DNA from: Verrucomicrobiaceae bacterium
GTDB lineage: Bacteria > Verrucomicrobiota > Verrucomicrobiia > Verrucomicrobiales > Verrucomicrobiaceae
DNA length: 64,000 bases
Direction: 5' to 3'
Assembly: GCA_947507875.1 (NCBI GenBank)
Contig: CANNQP010000013.1
Coordinates: 1-64,000, forward strand
Position 1 is the first letter of the stretch; each line of letters begins with the position of its first letter. Shown in pieces: positions 50,441 through 60,454 of this stretch. The notes below the pieces were generated by a model, which ran no database searches, was not told the DNA's origin, and worked only from the letters and a program-made list of their open reading frames with translations. The position numbers were made by a program, and so were the translations under genes.

Positions 50441-52204
50441 TCAGTGAAGGGTTAGCTGAATATGCTTGAGGTCAATGCCAGGCAGCGAACGGCATTGCAG
50501 GTAAAGAACGGTTGGTCCAAGAGGGAGTGCCAAGGTGCCGATACGATGGTGTTTCCACCATCGATCCCGATAACGAGCTCGACCTTCTTCATCGCGATGA
50601 GCTAGGATTACTTCAGGGGCATTGGCAGCTGGCAATACCGATTCCATAGTGTCTTTCTGATGTCGAACTTGGATCCGTGTCTCTGATGCAGCTGCATATG
50701 CGATCTCAATGTCATATTCGCCTGCGGTGACGACATCGATTTCATATCGAACAGTGGCTTTCATGTCTGACCAACCAGTAAGCCAATCGTTCGCAAACCC
50801 AGGTCCGTTAGCAAAGACCAACGGTTTGTCATAAAAAGCCTGTGGCGCATGCAGCTCGACAGGATTGTGTTCAGCATGCCCGACAGGGAGGGGGAATCGC
50901 TGCAAGCCTTCGCGCGAAATATCAGCAAACCAACGATCGTAGGCAGCACTGAGCTTAACTACGATTTCAGGCTGTTCCTCCGCAAGGTCATGCAGCTGCG
51001 CAGGATCTTTTTCCATGTCGTAAAGTTGCCATAGCTTGGCTGTTTCATCGTTTGCCTTGGCCTTCGATCCACCACCCACTCCTTTAACCTCGCGAACAAG
51101 CCGGTGCCGCTGGGTTCGCACTGCTCCTGGGTACTTGTTGGTTTCGTTGATTGGATTGTGGGTAAAGAGGATACGTTCTGGCCATTCACTGTCTCCTTGC
51201 AGAAGAGGACGCAAACTCCTTCCATCCAGTTTCAAATCGGGTACTTCAATTCCGCATAGATCCAAAAGGGTTGGGAATAGATCGACATGCGCTGTGATTT
51301 CAGCGACTTTGTGCGGTGTCCAGTTCGCAGCAGGCCAACGCACAAAAAGGGGCACACGGCTTCCCCCTTCATGCAGGCTGGTTTTGCCTCCACGCATCCC
51401 CGCGTTGTAGATAGGCACACCTGCGGTGCCACCGTTGTCGGTGAGAAAAAGAACCAATGTGTTCTCGGTTAGGTTCAGCTGATCCAAATGTGCCATGATG
51501 CGGCCGATGTTGTCATCAAGGTTTTCACACATGCCGTAAAAGGAAGCCACGCTGGGCTCGAGGCCTTTGGCTTTGAATTTTTCATAATACTTGTCTGGCA
51601 CCTGAAAGGGCGAGTGGGGTGCATTGTAGGCGAGGTAGCAAAAAAACGGCTCCTTTTGAACCGCACTGATGAAATCCATTGCCTCGTCAGTCAGAACATC
51701 AGTGATGTAACCTTGCGTTTTTTCTTCCTTAGAACCACGTAACAGCGTTGCATCAAAGTAGTTGTTCCAGTGCCCGTTGTTGAAGCCGAAAACATGCTCA
51801 AAGCCTTGCCCTGAGGGAGTATAGGGAAATTGCTCTCCATTGTGCCACTTGCCAATGCAGGCCGTTCGGTAGCCTTTGGGACGCAAAACCTCAGCCAACG
51901 TCACCTCCGACGGTCTCATGGCTTCCTTGTTGTGAGTCACGCCATGAACGCCGCAGCGTAAAGGCCAACGCCCCGTAAGCAAGGCTGCCCGTGTCGGCGC
52001 ACAGAAGGAATTGACAAAAAAGCGATCGAAGCGAACGCCGTCACGCCCTAGTTGATCAATGTGCGGAGTTTGTAGATGTGGATTGCCGTGAAGGGACAAA
52101 TCTCCGTATCCTTGGTCATCTGTAATGATCACTAGAATATTGGGGCTAGTGCCAAGGGCAGAGAGACAAACGACTGCAAAAAGAAAAACCAAGTAGCGGT
52201 TCAT
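50441..52204 (-). CDS. secreted arylsulfatase (family S1) with C-terminal accessory domain
   Basis: 587 residues from the ATG at 52204, which opens a signal peptide (M-N-R-Y-L-V-F-L-F-A-V-V-C-L). Active site C68-A-P-T-R in S-F-C-A-P-T-R-A-A-L-L-T-G-R; I-I-T-D-D-Q-G-Y-G-D gives the N-terminal metal Asp pair; F-L-T-D-N-G-G completes it. After the catalytic part (about 1-450) there is an extra 130-residue beta-rich segment with Y-E-I-D-V-V-T-A-G-E-Y-D-I-E-I-A-Y, which looks like a carbohydrate-binding-type module. Divergent from gmk with 119 bases between starts. Confidence 0.92.
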   Translation of the reverse strand: MNRYLVFLFAVVCLSALGTSPNILVIITDDQGYGDLSLHGNPHLQTPHIDQLGRDGVRFDRFFVNSFCAPTRAALLTGRWPLRCGVHGVTHNKEAMRPSEVTLAEVLRPKGYRTACIGKWHNGEQFPYTPSGQGFEHVFGFNNGHWNNYFDATLLRGSKEEKTQGYITDVLTDEAMDFISAVQKEPFFCYLAYNAPHSPFQVPDKYYEKFKAKGLEPSVASFYGMCENLDDNIGRIMAHLDQLNLTENTLVLFLTDNGGTAGVPIYNAGMRGGKTSLHEGGSRVPLFVRWPAANWTPHKVAEITAHVDLFPTLLDLCGIEVPDLKLDGRSLRPLLQGDSEWPERILFTHNPINETNKYPGAVRTQRHRLVREVKGVGGGSKAKANDETAKLWQLYDMEKDPAQLHDLAEEQPEIVVKLSAAYDRWFADISREGLQRFPLPVGHAEHNPVELHAPQAFYDKPLVFANGPGFANDWLTGWSDMKATVRYEIDVVTAGEYDIEIAYAAASETRIQVRHQKDTMESVLPAANAPEVILAHRDEEGRARYRDRWWKHHRIGTLALPLGPTVLYLQCRSLPGIDLKHIQLTLH

Positions 52205-52323
52205 GGTAGGTGGCTTGCAAACGCCGAGAAGAAGCCAATCCTTCACCCACTTCAGTTGCGGTTCGTCTCCCTGATTTGCGGAAACGATTTGCCCTGTCGA
52301 GGCTTGCGGCTAAACGACAGGGC

Positions 52324-52944
52324 ATGATCGCCCCGACTTCGTCACGACTAGGCCTATTGATTGTCGTCTCTGGACCTTCTGGTACAGGCAAAACGACCCT
52401 GTGTCGTAAAGCCTGTGCAGACGGCCGGGCTGTTTTTTCAGTGTCCTGCACCACTCGTCCTCCACGTCCCGGCGAGGTCGATGGTAAAGATTACTTTTTT
52501 TTAAGTGAAGAGGATTTCTTGGCACGAATCGATCGGGGTGAACTCTTCGAGTATGCCCGAGTGCACAACCGTTGGTATGGAACCCTAAAAAGTTATGTGT
52601 TTGATAATCTAAGACGCGGCATGGATCTGCTCATGGACATTGACGTGCAGGGAGCGGCTCAAGTGCGTGGCTGTGAAGATGAACTCGTTACTCGCTGCCT
52701 GACGGATATCTTTGTCATGCCACCCAGCCTTGGAGAGTTGGAGGCAAGACTTTCAGGAAGGGCAACGGATAGCCCGGAAGTGGTTGCGCTGCGTCTCAAA
52801 AATGCAGAAGCAGAGATGCAACACTGGCAGGATTATCGCTATTGCTTAGTTAGCGGTAGCCGTGAGCAGGATGAGCTTAAATTTAACGCTATTTTAGAAG
52901 CGGAAAGGCTTCGCAGTAGTTTGCTCATTACCGAAGACAACTAA
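52324..52944 (+). CDS. gmk: guanylate kinase
   Basis: 206 residues from the ATG at 52324, the usual length of GMP kinases; the frame opens at 52210 but the additional 38 residues are Arg-rich and lie in the promoter region. P-loop S-G-P-S-G-T-G-K-T-T at 16-25; GMP-binding S-C-T-T-R-P-P-R-P-G-E-V-D-G-K-D-Y-F-F follows; D-I-D-V-Q-G-A is also present. Converts GMP and ATP to GDP and ADP. Confidence 0.96.
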   Translation: MIAPTSSRLGLLIVVSGPSGTGKTTLCRKACADGRAVFSVSCTTRPPRPGEVDGKDYFFLSEEDFLARIDRGELFEYARVHNRWYGTLKSYVFDNLRRGMDLLMDIDVQGAAQVRGCEDELVTRCLTDIFVMPPSLGELEARLSGRATDSPEVVALRLKNAEAEMQHWQDYRYCLVSGSREQDELKFNAILEAERLRSSLLITEDN

Positions 52945-52983
52945 ACGTCTCCATGCTTATAAAACTCTAAGTCATTCTCCGGC

Positions 52984-53817
52984 TTACACTATCTCCACGC
53001 AAATCGCAGTGCAATTGTCGCGCCCTGACTCGTTCACGGCATGTTCGACAATCTTAAAGGCACGCGGTTTATCATCAGGTTGTGCTTTTAGGTGTTCAGC
53101 AACACGAAAATCCCACAACGCGTCCGTGATCCCATCCGAGCATAGAAGGAAGCGATCTCCAGCTTGATAGCGGACTCTTCCTACATGTGGTCTGACCGTT
53201 TGCTGTCCTGCACCCAAGGCCTGATCAAGTCGATTTCTTCCAGGATGTGTCCTTGCCTCCCGTTCATTGAGTTTACCTTGTCTGCGCAACCACCCAACAT
53301 GGGTGTGATCATCAGTGAGCTGTACGAGTTCACCACCAGCTGGCAGATAATAGATTCGGCTATCTCCGACATGAGCAAAATGCATCACTTCGGGAGTAAA
53401 ACAGGCCATGCTTAGCGTGGCCCCCATGCCATAGCACTCCGAGTAAACACGCCCCATCCGAGTTAGTTCCTCATTCACTTTTTGACAGATCTCTTCCAAA
53501 ACATCGCTGAAGCCTGATTCAATGCCTTGTGCAGCTTGCTTGTAGCTGCGTGGCATCAACCGAACGACCTGTTGAACGACCATCCGACTGGCAAACTCTC
53601 CAGATTTGGCTCCTCCCATGCCATCACTCACCGCGAACAGAAAATCACCAGTGCCTAAGTCAGAATCGCCAATTTTACCCAAGTAACGCACTTCATTTGC
53701 ATCATAAGTTAAGGCGAGAAAAGAATCCTCATTGTTTTGTCGGTAGCGACCCACATGAGTCATGCCTGACCAATGAATGCCTCTGGCTAATTCGGAAGAT
53801 GAAGGAATGGAAGACAC
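52984..53817 (-). CDS. PP2C-family protein serine/threonine phosphatase
   Basis: 277 residues from a GTG at 53817. Metal-binding motifs of PPM phosphatases are in order: N-N-E-D-S-F (Asp31), V-S-D-G-M-G-G (Asp65), L-C-S-D-G-I-T-D and G-R-D-N-C-T-A-I at the end. No membrane segment; a short, single-domain Stp/PrpC-like enzyme. It would reverse Ser/Thr kinase signalling, but no kinase gene is in the window. Fifty-five bases downstream of the RND gene. Confidence 0.93.
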   Translation of the reverse strand: MSSIPSSSELARGIHWSGMTHVGRYRQNNEDSFLALTYDANEVRYLGKIGDSDLGTGDFLFAVSDGMGGAKSGEFASRMVVQQVVRLMPRSYKQAAQGIESGFSDVLEEICQKVNEELTRMGRVYSECYGMGATLSMACFTPEVMHFAHVGDSRIYYLPAGGELVQLTDDHTHVGWLRRQGKLNEREARTHPGRNRLDQALGAGQQTVRPHVGRVRYQAGDRFLLCSDGITDALWDFRVAEHLKAQPDDKPRAFKIVEHAVNESGRDNCTAICVEIV

Positions 53818-53872
53818 GATGATCCAATGAAAATCCAGAAACTACGGCAAGATACAAGTTAAGATGCTTTCG

Positions 53873-56800
53873 TTAGGCTACATCTGCCTGGGGCTCAGTT
53901 GACCGTTCTGATGAGGAGACTCTGCCGAAAATAAAGCGCAGCAGGTTACCTAAATCATCCACCGCCAAGTAACACAGAGGAACTAGAAAAAGTGTGATCA
54001 CAGTCGCAAAGAGACTGCCGTAGCCCATGGCTACTGAAACAGGAGTTAAAAACTGAGCATGTGTGCTCTGTGCACCGCTGCTGAAAAAGAAAGGTAAGGC
54101 TTTGGCTAGCCAAGTTCCATCAAAGATGAGTGGCACAAGTCCGAAGAACGTCGTGATTTGCGTGAGGAAAATCGCCCGGAAACGCTGAATGCCACCCAGC
54201 TGAACGGCCTCACGCAGAGGCAAGCCACTCGCTTTCAAATCATTGATCTGATCCACAAGCACCAGGGTATCATTCACGACGACACCACAAACACCCAGAA
54301 TCCCGAAAAAGCTCATGATGCTCACTGGGAGATGATGAAACTGATGGCCAATCACAGCACCGACCACTCCAAAAGGGACGACTAGAAGAACGATGAATGG
54401 CTGGGAATAACTTTTGAAGGGGATGGCCATGAGCGCATACATCGCAGCAATCACTAGCAGGAAAGAAAGTAACGCTTTCCCTTGGCTTTCTCGCTGCATT
54501 CTCGCCTCCCCTTCAAAACTCCAGAGGATGTGGCTATGATTGGCTAACAATTCATCGAGAAACACAGAGAGTTCATTTCTTAATGCAGCGATGTCGACAC
54601 TGCCTTTGTCTGCATCGGCAGAAATATTTAAAGCGCGACGACGATCGACACGCTTGATGCTTGTGAAACTTTTAACCACTTTTGCTTCGGCTACACGATG
54701 AAAAGGAATCTCAAGCCCCTTGGCATTGCGCACTCGCATGGTTTCTAGTGTGGCTAAGTTCTGCCGATTATCCTTGGGCATACGCAGCATGACTTTCACT
54801 TCATTGCGACCACGTTGAATCCGTTGAACTTCGTCCCCATAAAAGGATTGCCTGACTTGCCTAGCGAGATCCGTTACGGTGATGCCGAACTGTTGGGCCT
54901 CGGGTTTGAGCTTGAGTTGAATTTCATTCCTTCCTGAGTCCAGCGTATCGTTGATGTCAAAGAGAGCTGGATAGGTGCCTAGCTTTTCTTTGATCTTTTC
55001 AGACATCGCTAAAAGCTCCTTGGGATCGGTTCCTGTAAGTTGAATGTCGATCGGATCACCGCCACGCATGATCTCTGCGCGGAAGGTCAGTTCCTCTGCA
55101 CCCACAATGTTACCGATACGCTTGCGCCATTCATTTGCCATTTCCACGGTGTTGGCGTCCCGGCTTCTCTCTTCGGGACCATAAGTTTCCATCACGACAC
55201 CGCCGATGTGGCTGCCCGAACCTGTCGTGGAGCCACCTCCTCGAGAAGAGATCGTGGTGCCAATGCTAGAGATGATGTGTTTGATCACACTTTTGCCATC
55301 GGTGCCGACATACTCCTTTTGCATGTCACAGGCGATTTGATAGATGCGCTCAATGTGTTTTTCAGTCACTTCAATAGGAGTGCCGTCTAACATGTTCAGG
55401 CGACATTCGATGCGTTCGCTAGGTACACGTGGAAAGTAAGTTGTGGCGATTCGACCGCTGGCATAAAGGCCAACAATCACAGCCAATCCACCAAAAAGCA
55501 GTGCCAAGACGGTGTAGCAGTTTTTGACACTGAAACGAATGGCTGGAGAATAGATCGTGCGGACAAACCAACGCAATGAACGATCCGAAACACGGTGGAT
55601 GGGCGCTAGCATGTCGCCTGCACGACCAAGAAAAGGATGAGCCAGATGGCTAGGTAGAATAAGCTTGGTCTCAAGCAGCGCGATGAGCATGACCGTGATG
55701 AAAATCAAAGCTATGGGCCGAAACATGGACCCCCAGTCTGAGGAATCGATCGCCATAGGTAGAAAGGCAATCACTGTGGTTAAAACACCAAAGGTAATGG
55801 GCACCGCCATGCGCCGAGTTCCAGCTATCGCAGCGTCGAGTGGAGAGAGCCCCTCTTTCACTCGCAAATGGTCGCAATGCTCAGAGATCACGATGGCGTC
55901 ATCGACAACAATCCCTAGGACCAGAATGAAGCCCATCAGTGAGGAAAGATTGATCGAGATATCCAAGTAAGGCATAAGCGCGATCGCTCCCAGAAAGCTC
56001 ATGACCATACCGACACCTACCCAGATGACGGCTTCAAGTCGAAGAAAAAGCCCAACGCAGATGAAGACAAGAAGCAGGCAGCTTTGTGCATTTTGCAGCA
56101 ATAGATCGATGCGCCCCTTCACGATCTTGGATCGATCATTCCAGTAGTCTAGGCGAACACCATCTGGCAGTCTTTGGTTAGTCGATTCGATGTAGGATTT
56201 GACTCGTTCTCCTATTGTAATGGCATTTTGATTGCCTTCACGCATCACGCTAATCATGACACAACGTCGTCCATTCAATCGTGCCTCCAGTGGACTTTCG
56301 GTGAAGCCGTCGATGATTTTTGCGATCTCACCCAGAGTTAGCTTGCTGCCATCTGTGCGAGTTAGAAGCGGAATGCGTGCGTAATCTTCTCCCGTGTAAG
56401 CTCGTCCACGCGTGCGTAGCGATACGTCTCCAGCTTCCGTTTTCACCACACCTGCCGGCATATCGATCGCATTTTGACGAATAGCTTGGCTAATCGTTTC
56501 CAGACTCAGCCCATGCTCTCTCAGTTGCTCTTCTGGAATCTCGATCGCGATTTCTTCATTTCGGATACCCGTGATGTCTGCGTGAGAGATGCCGGGTAGA
56601 GCGGCTAGTTCGTCCCGTGTCTGTTCACCCAGTCGTTTCAGATCTCGCTCGGCCATGTCGGCGCTCAAAATCACAGTGATAACACTATGAAAACTGTCAT
56701 CTAATTGAATCAGAGGCTTTTCGGCAAGGCTTGGGAAGTTAGGAATAGCATCGACGCGAATTTTCACATCCTCCATGACTCGTCGAGGGTCCTCATCTTC

Positions 56801-57088
56801 ATTGACCTCAATGGTGACGGTGCCACCACTGCTTCCAGCTGTGCTATTGACGTGTTTGATGCCACCGACTTGTTGAATAGCTTCTTCGATCTTCAGCACG
56901 ATCGTTTCTTCAGTTTCCTCAGGGGAAGAAGCTGGATATGGCACGCTCACAGAAATATAGCGTGAGGGCATGTCTTGGAAGACTTCCAAGGCGACTTTGT
57001 CCTGGTAAAGCGTCCAAGCGCCAGCGACCATCACCGCCAGCATGAGAAGATTAGCGGCGACGTGATTGCGGGCAAACCAGGCGATCAT
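53873..57088 (-). CDS. RND family efflux transporter permease (AcrB/HAE1-like)
   Basis: 1071 residues, the usual length for RND pumps, with a first membrane helix at about 10-28 and two clusters of helices (about 330-540 and 870-1040) flanking large periplasmic loops. The proton-relay pair in helix 4 is Asp396-Asp397 in G-I-V-V-D-D-A-I-V-I-S-E-H. Sequence style resembles the MdtB/C and SwrC-like branch. No membrane-fusion protein or outer-membrane channel gene is adjacent: upstream is gspK, downstream a phosphatase. Substrate unknown. Confidence 0.93.
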   Translation of the reverse strand: MIAWFARNHVAANLLMLAVMVAGAWTLYQDKVALEVFQDMPSRYISVSVPYPASSPEETEETIVLKIEEAIQQVGGIKHVNSTAGSSGGTVTIEVNEDEDPRRVMEDVKIRVDAIPNFPSLAEKPLIQLDDSFHSVITVILSADMAERDLKRLGEQTRDELAALPGISHADITGIRNEEIAIEIPEEQLREHGLSLETISQAIRQNAIDMPAGVVKTEAGDVSLRTRGRAYTGEDYARIPLLTRTDGSKLTLGEIAKIIDGFTESPLEARLNGRRCVMISVMREGNQNAITIGERVKSYIESTNQRLPDGVRLDYWNDRSKIVKGRIDLLLQNAQSCLLLVFICVGLFLRLEAVIWVGVGMVMSFLGAIALMPYLDISINLSSLMGFILVLGIVVDDAIVISEHCDHLRVKEGLSPLDAAIAGTRRMAVPITFGVLTTVIAFLPMAIDSSDWGSMFRPIALIFITVMLIALLETKLILPSHLAHPFLGRAGDMLAPIHRVSDRSLRWFVRTIYSPAIRFSVKNCYTVLALLFGGLAVIVGLYASGRIATTYFPRVPSERIECRLNMLDGTPIEVTEKHIERIYQIACDMQKEYVGTDGKSVIKHIISSIGTTISSRGGGSTTGSGSHIGGVVMETYGPEERSRDANTVEMANEWRKRIGNIVGAEELTFRAEIMRGGDPIDIQLTGTDPKELLAMSEKIKEKLGTYPALFDINDTLDSGRNEIQLKLKPEAQQFGITVTDLARQVRQSFYGDEVQRIQRGRNEVKVMLRMPKDNRQNLATLETMRVRNAKGLEIPFHRVAEAKVVKSFTSIKRVDRRRALNISADADKGSVDIAALRNELSVFLDELLANHSHILWSFEGEARMQRESQGKALLSFLLVIAAMYALMAIPFKSYSQPFIVLLVVPFGVVGAVIGHQFHHLPVSIMSFFGILGVCGVVVNDTLVLVDQINDLKASGLPLREAVQLGGIQRFRAIFLTQITTFFGLVPLIFDGTWLAKALPFFFSSGAQSTHAQFLTPVSVAMGYGSLFATVITLFLVPLCYLAVDDLGNLLRFIFGRVSSSERSTEPQADVA

Positions 57089-57136
57089 AAATGACGATGA
57101 GAGGTAACTTCAAATCTGTGGGCAGGTAGGTTTGGA

Positions 57137-58117
57137 TCATTCTTCAATACGAGCCAAATAGCTCAAAGAGCGATCTTCTCCACGCCTTGCTACCACAATG
57201 ATCTGCTTGCGTTTATCACCGACATAACCTGTGCTGGTGATGCGCCGAAGATCATCATCGCTGGTTAAGATACCAGATAAAGCTTGGGCGCGCTCTCCGG
57301 TGATATTCAGAAGGCGATAAGCCTCTCCATCTGATATTCGTTGGTCATCTTCAGTTCCGGCGATGCCATCGGCCCCATCCCGACGAAGGATGTAGCTATC
57401 CACATCTTTTTCAGCAGCTCCACTGATAGCGATTAAAGTTTCTTTGAAGGCAGTGCGTAGATCGATGGTGCCATCTCCATACACGCTAAAGTACTCCCGC
57501 CAATCGGGTTTGAGCTGATCCACAATTCCCATGCCACGAACCAAGAGCATTTCATCAGTGTGAGTAAAGCCTGTATTACGTGGTAAATCATACACGCCAA
57601 CCCCTTCGTAGAATTCTTTTTCGGCCCCATTCGATCGTGCTTCTTCGTTTCGATCTACCCAATCCGCGAGCGATTCCGTAGCGATGCTAGCTTCATCGCC
57701 ATTCAATCCCCAGCGCATGAATAAGTTGTAGATCGCTTCACGCAGACGATCATCAGTTACTAGATTGATGGGAATTCTTGCACCCTCGTAATTGATGACC
57801 ACATCAAAGCCGCTGTCAGTTCCGATTTTTTGCTTGAGCACAATATCTCCTCGTCGTGTATCTGGATGTAAGCCTACGGTTAGGCCACTCTCAGCGAGGT
57901 GTAGGGCACGGAACTCAGAGGCATCTATCACAGACTCCTGGGCGCTGAAGTTCAAGTATTGAGTCAAGCCCATGACCACCATGCTCATGAGTAGCAGGGC
58001 CCAGATCATGATCATGAGAGCTGAACCTCGTTCTTGGCGCGAGAATCGTGGGGTAAAAAAGCAGCCCTTCATGGAATGCGCCGTTTTTGTTAAGGATGAT
58101 GCTATGAAACTCATCAT
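57137..58117 (-). CDS. gspK: type II secretion minor pseudopilin GspK-like
   Basis: 326 residues. A leader ends in R-Q-E-R-G, then S-A-L-M-I-M-I-W-A-L-L-L-M-S-M-V-V-M-G-L, the GspK-type hydrophobic helix that lacks Glu at position 5. A second ATG at 58072 gives a shorter, more usual leader. The rest has the helix-hairpin-like helical domain of GspK (I-N-L-V-T-D-D-R, F-S-V-Y-G-D-G-T-I-D-L). It would sit at the tip of the pseudopilus. Last pseudopilin gene of the gsp group. Confidence 0.82.
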   Translation of the reverse strand: MMSFIASSLTKTAHSMKGCFFTPRFSRQERGSALMIMIWALLLMSMVVMGLTQYLNFSAQESVIDASEFRALHLAESGLTVGLHPDTRRGDIVLKQKIGTDSGFDVVINYEGARIPINLVTDDRLREAIYNLFMRWGLNGDEASIATESLADWVDRNEEARSNGAEKEFYEGVGVYDLPRNTGFTHTDEMLLVRGMGIVDQLKPDWREYFSVYGDGTIDLRTAFKETLIAISGAAEKDVDSYILRRDGADGIAGTEDDQRISDGEAYRLLNITGERAQALSGILTSDDDLRRITSTGYVGDKRKQIIVVARRGEDRSLSYLARIEE

Positions 58118-58176
58118 CTTGGTGAGCTGATGATGGCTGCTTTTTCGGACGACATCACTGCGGCTTTGTTAGTGTT

Positions 58177-59112
58177 TTAGCGCTGGGTCTTGAGGTTCGA
58201 TGCCCTTGGCGTGTCTGATGGGTTGGCTCGTGTGTTATTGTCACTTCGGTTTGTATTGTTTGTGCTGTTTGAGTTGTTTGTTTCACTACTCTCGTTCTTG
58301 CTATTGCTCGGACTCAAGGTGCGACCCGCCACAAGATTTAGGGTAGGCAAACTGTAAACCATGCGAATCGGTATTGTGCGATCCCTCATGACAAGTTGAA
58401 TCTCGATCAAATCGGGCCAGGTTTCACTTTCCCATTCTTCCAACCATGTTTGATCTGCTTCTTTGTAGAATCGCCACTTGAGGGTGATAACGTCAGGCAG
58501 CAACGGCATCCAATATCGTCCTTGTTCATCAGGAGCTGAAAGTCCTGTCGTTTGTTGACGCATGGCAAGGCCATTTTCATTCGTCTCAGGAATGAGGTCC
58601 TCCCTGGACAGGCAGAGGTAGTGAAGAAGCGCCCCATTTTGATCGGTCGTGCCGGCGGGATCGGGTCTTAGCCCGAGAATGGTATCTTGATAAGACAGGG
58701 GATTGAACCCGAAACCGAAGCTATGTGGCGCGCCGCTGATGGTAAGTTCTTGTCCAGAAGTGCCGGGCGCGTTTGCATTGAGCAGACTCAGCTCTAGGGT
58801 CGCTGTGCTGGGAAGTGTAGTGAAAGTCTTGCGGCAGAGATCCAATAACCGTTGAATGCTACTATTCTCACGCTGAATTTGCTCAATCTCTGCAGCACCA
58901 CGTACGCTGCCCTGAATGAGAGCGAAGAGAGTTCCCGTGATCATGCCCAAAATGGTCATAGCGATAACAATCTCTAAAAGCGTAAAGCCATGTAAACTGG
59001 GCTTGATGATTAAGCGTGTGTTGAGTCCTACCTTCGCCAAGCTACGGTGTTGCTGGCTGATCCTTTCCCGAATCGAAACGCTAAGTTTAGGGTTGCTGTG
59101 GTTTGTAAACAT
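58177..59112 (-). CDS. gspJ: type II secretion minor pseudopilin GspJ-like
   Basis: 311 residues from the ATG at 59112, which overlaps the gspI-like gene by 26 bases; a TTG at 59040 would give a more usual 18-residue leader. The prepilin site is H-G/F-T-L-L-E-I-V-I-A-M-T-I-L-G. The middle domain matches the length of GspJ; the last 50 residues are an unusual Asn/Ser/Thr-rich tail (E-T-N-N-S-N-S-T-N-N-T-N-R). Assignment as GspJ rests on gene order between GspI and GspK. Confidence 0.75.
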   Translation of the reverse strand: MFTNHSNPKLSVSIRERISQQHRSLAKVGLNTRLIIKPSLHGFTLLEIVIAMTILGMITGTLFALIQGSVRGAAEIEQIQRENSSIQRLLDLCRKTFTTLPSTATLELSLLNANAPGTSGQELTISGAPHSFGFGFNPLSYQDTILGLRPDPAGTTDQNGALLHYLCLSREDLIPETNENGLAMRQQTTGLSAPDEQGRYWMPLLPDVITLKWRFYKEADQTWLEEWESETWPDLIEIQLVMRDRTIPIRMVYSLPTLNLVAGRTLSPSNSKNESSETNNSNSTNNTNRSDNNTRANPSDTPRASNLKTQR

Positions 59113-59473
59113 AGACTTCCACCGACTCCTCTCTTGGTTCGTTGCCCAGTTGATAATTTGCGACAATTCTTAAGTTATAAAGGTCGCTCATGAGATTGCC
59201 TCTCGTCATTTTGAGGCTCACTGGATCGACGCTACTCGTGAAAGTCGCTTCGAGTTGATTATCTGTAAGTGTCGTGGCCATTTCATTCAGAGGTTTGCGA
59301 CGCAGCTCCTCGATCATGGAGCGCATGGCAATGCGAAGGCGTTGCTCTTTGTTGAGGATCTGCGCCACTTCCATGGAAGCATTTAGCGATCGTGCGAGGC
59401 CTAGTACGCCAATGGAAAAAATGCTGAGGGCAATGATCAATTCAAAAAGAATGTAGCCAGGTCTGATTGACAT
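59087..59473 (-). CDS. gspI: type II secretion minor pseudopilin GspI-like
   Basis: 128 residues from the ATG at 59473, giving a six-residue leader M-S-I-R-P-G cut before Y-I-L-F-E-L-I-I-A-L-S-I-F. Longer starts up to 59551 lack leader features. The small globular part and position before gspJ match GspI. Confidence 0.75.
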   Translation of the reverse strand: MSIRPGYILFELIIALSIFSIGVLGLARSLNASMEVAQILNKEQRLRIAMRSMIEELRRKPLNEMATTLTDNQLEATFTSSVDPVSLKMTRGNLMSDLYNLRIVANYQLGNEPREESVEVYVYKPQQP

Positions 59474-59600
59474 GCGCTTCGTGCTGCAATGCGAGGATGC
59501 GCAAGTGCAGCCCTGCTTGCTAGGCACCAAATTCTTCGTGGAATGGAACATCTTCAGGCGCGACTTGGAGGATTAGATCTGAAACTGGCAAGAAATGAAC

Positions 59601-60299
59601 CTACCGGATCGCAATGACTTCTCTCGTGATATCGGCGGTTAGCGCATTGAATTCGACATCGAAAATTGTGCTTTCGCGTTCCAAGTGGAGTTTAAGGGGT
59701 ATGCAGATCCCTGTGGGTTGAAAGACCCAAAGCTTGACGATATCTCCTGTGATTTCTGTGGGTTGGAATTCGTTCCAGAATTGAAGTCGGTAGGTTGTAT
59801 TAGTGGGTAGATCGTAACGTTCGCTCCAGTTGTCATCCCGTTTAGGCACTGAGGGCGCCAGGGGTAACTGGGTTTTGGGTTTCTCTCCAGCCCCAGCGTC
59901 GAGATCAGAATCTGCATCATCCGCGTTGGGGTTAAGTCGGAAGTTGCCACTCGCGGCTTGCTCCATGAACTCAGTGAGATCAGCGATTTGAAGATAAGGA
60001 GAAAAATAGCGTGATGCAATGAAACCACCTGGGTAGAAGGCAATCTGATAAGGGCGTTTTTCACGCATGGCACGCATTCGTGCTTCTTTGGTCAAGCGGA
60101 CTAGCTCGACCACGGGTTGACGAGCCAGCTGCTCATCCTGCCAACCTTTGAAGATAGGCACAGCACCCGCAGCCAAGATAATCAAAATGGTCAATGCGAT
60201 GACGACCTCAACTAAGGTGAAGGCAAGGGGTGTAGTGGCATTAGACTTGGCTTTCGGTGTCAAATCCCAGCGTCGTAGCGGCTGATGTTGGGTATTCAT
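59601..60299 (-). CDS. gspH: type II secretion pseudopilin GspH-like
   Basis: 232 residues from the ATG at 60299 (the frame opens at a TTG, 60353). Prepilin site L-A/F-T-L-V-E-V-V-I-A-L-T-I-L-I-I-L-A-A-G with Ala, not Gly, before the cut. A short helix with E-A-R-M-R-A-M-R-E-K-R-P and a beta-rich C-terminus match GspH/FimT-type proteins; an acidic insert (D-D-A-D-S-D-L-D-A-G-A-G-E) lies near residue 130. Confidence 0.72.
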   Translation of the reverse strand: MNTQHQPLRRWDLTPKAKSNATTPLAFTLVEVVIALTILIILAAGAVPIFKGWQDEQLARQPVVELVRLTKEARMRAMREKRPYQIAFYPGGFIASRYFSPYLQIADLTEFMEQAASGNFRLNPNADDADSDLDAGAGEKPKTQLPLAPSVPKRDDNWSERYDLPTNTTYRLQFWNEFQPTEITGDIVKLWVFQPTGICIPLKLHLERESTIFDVEFNALTADITREVIAIR

Positions 60300-60454
60300 C
60301 TTGCTTGCTGTGTTTGCGAGGACAATGAGCACATTCACGGTCAAACGATCCAATGCGATGAGCTATCTTGGACGACCTCTCTTGAATCCTAGCTTCAAAT
60401 TTCACCCCAAAGTCATTCGTTGCTGAATGACAGCTCGAGATGAAACCGGCTGGC

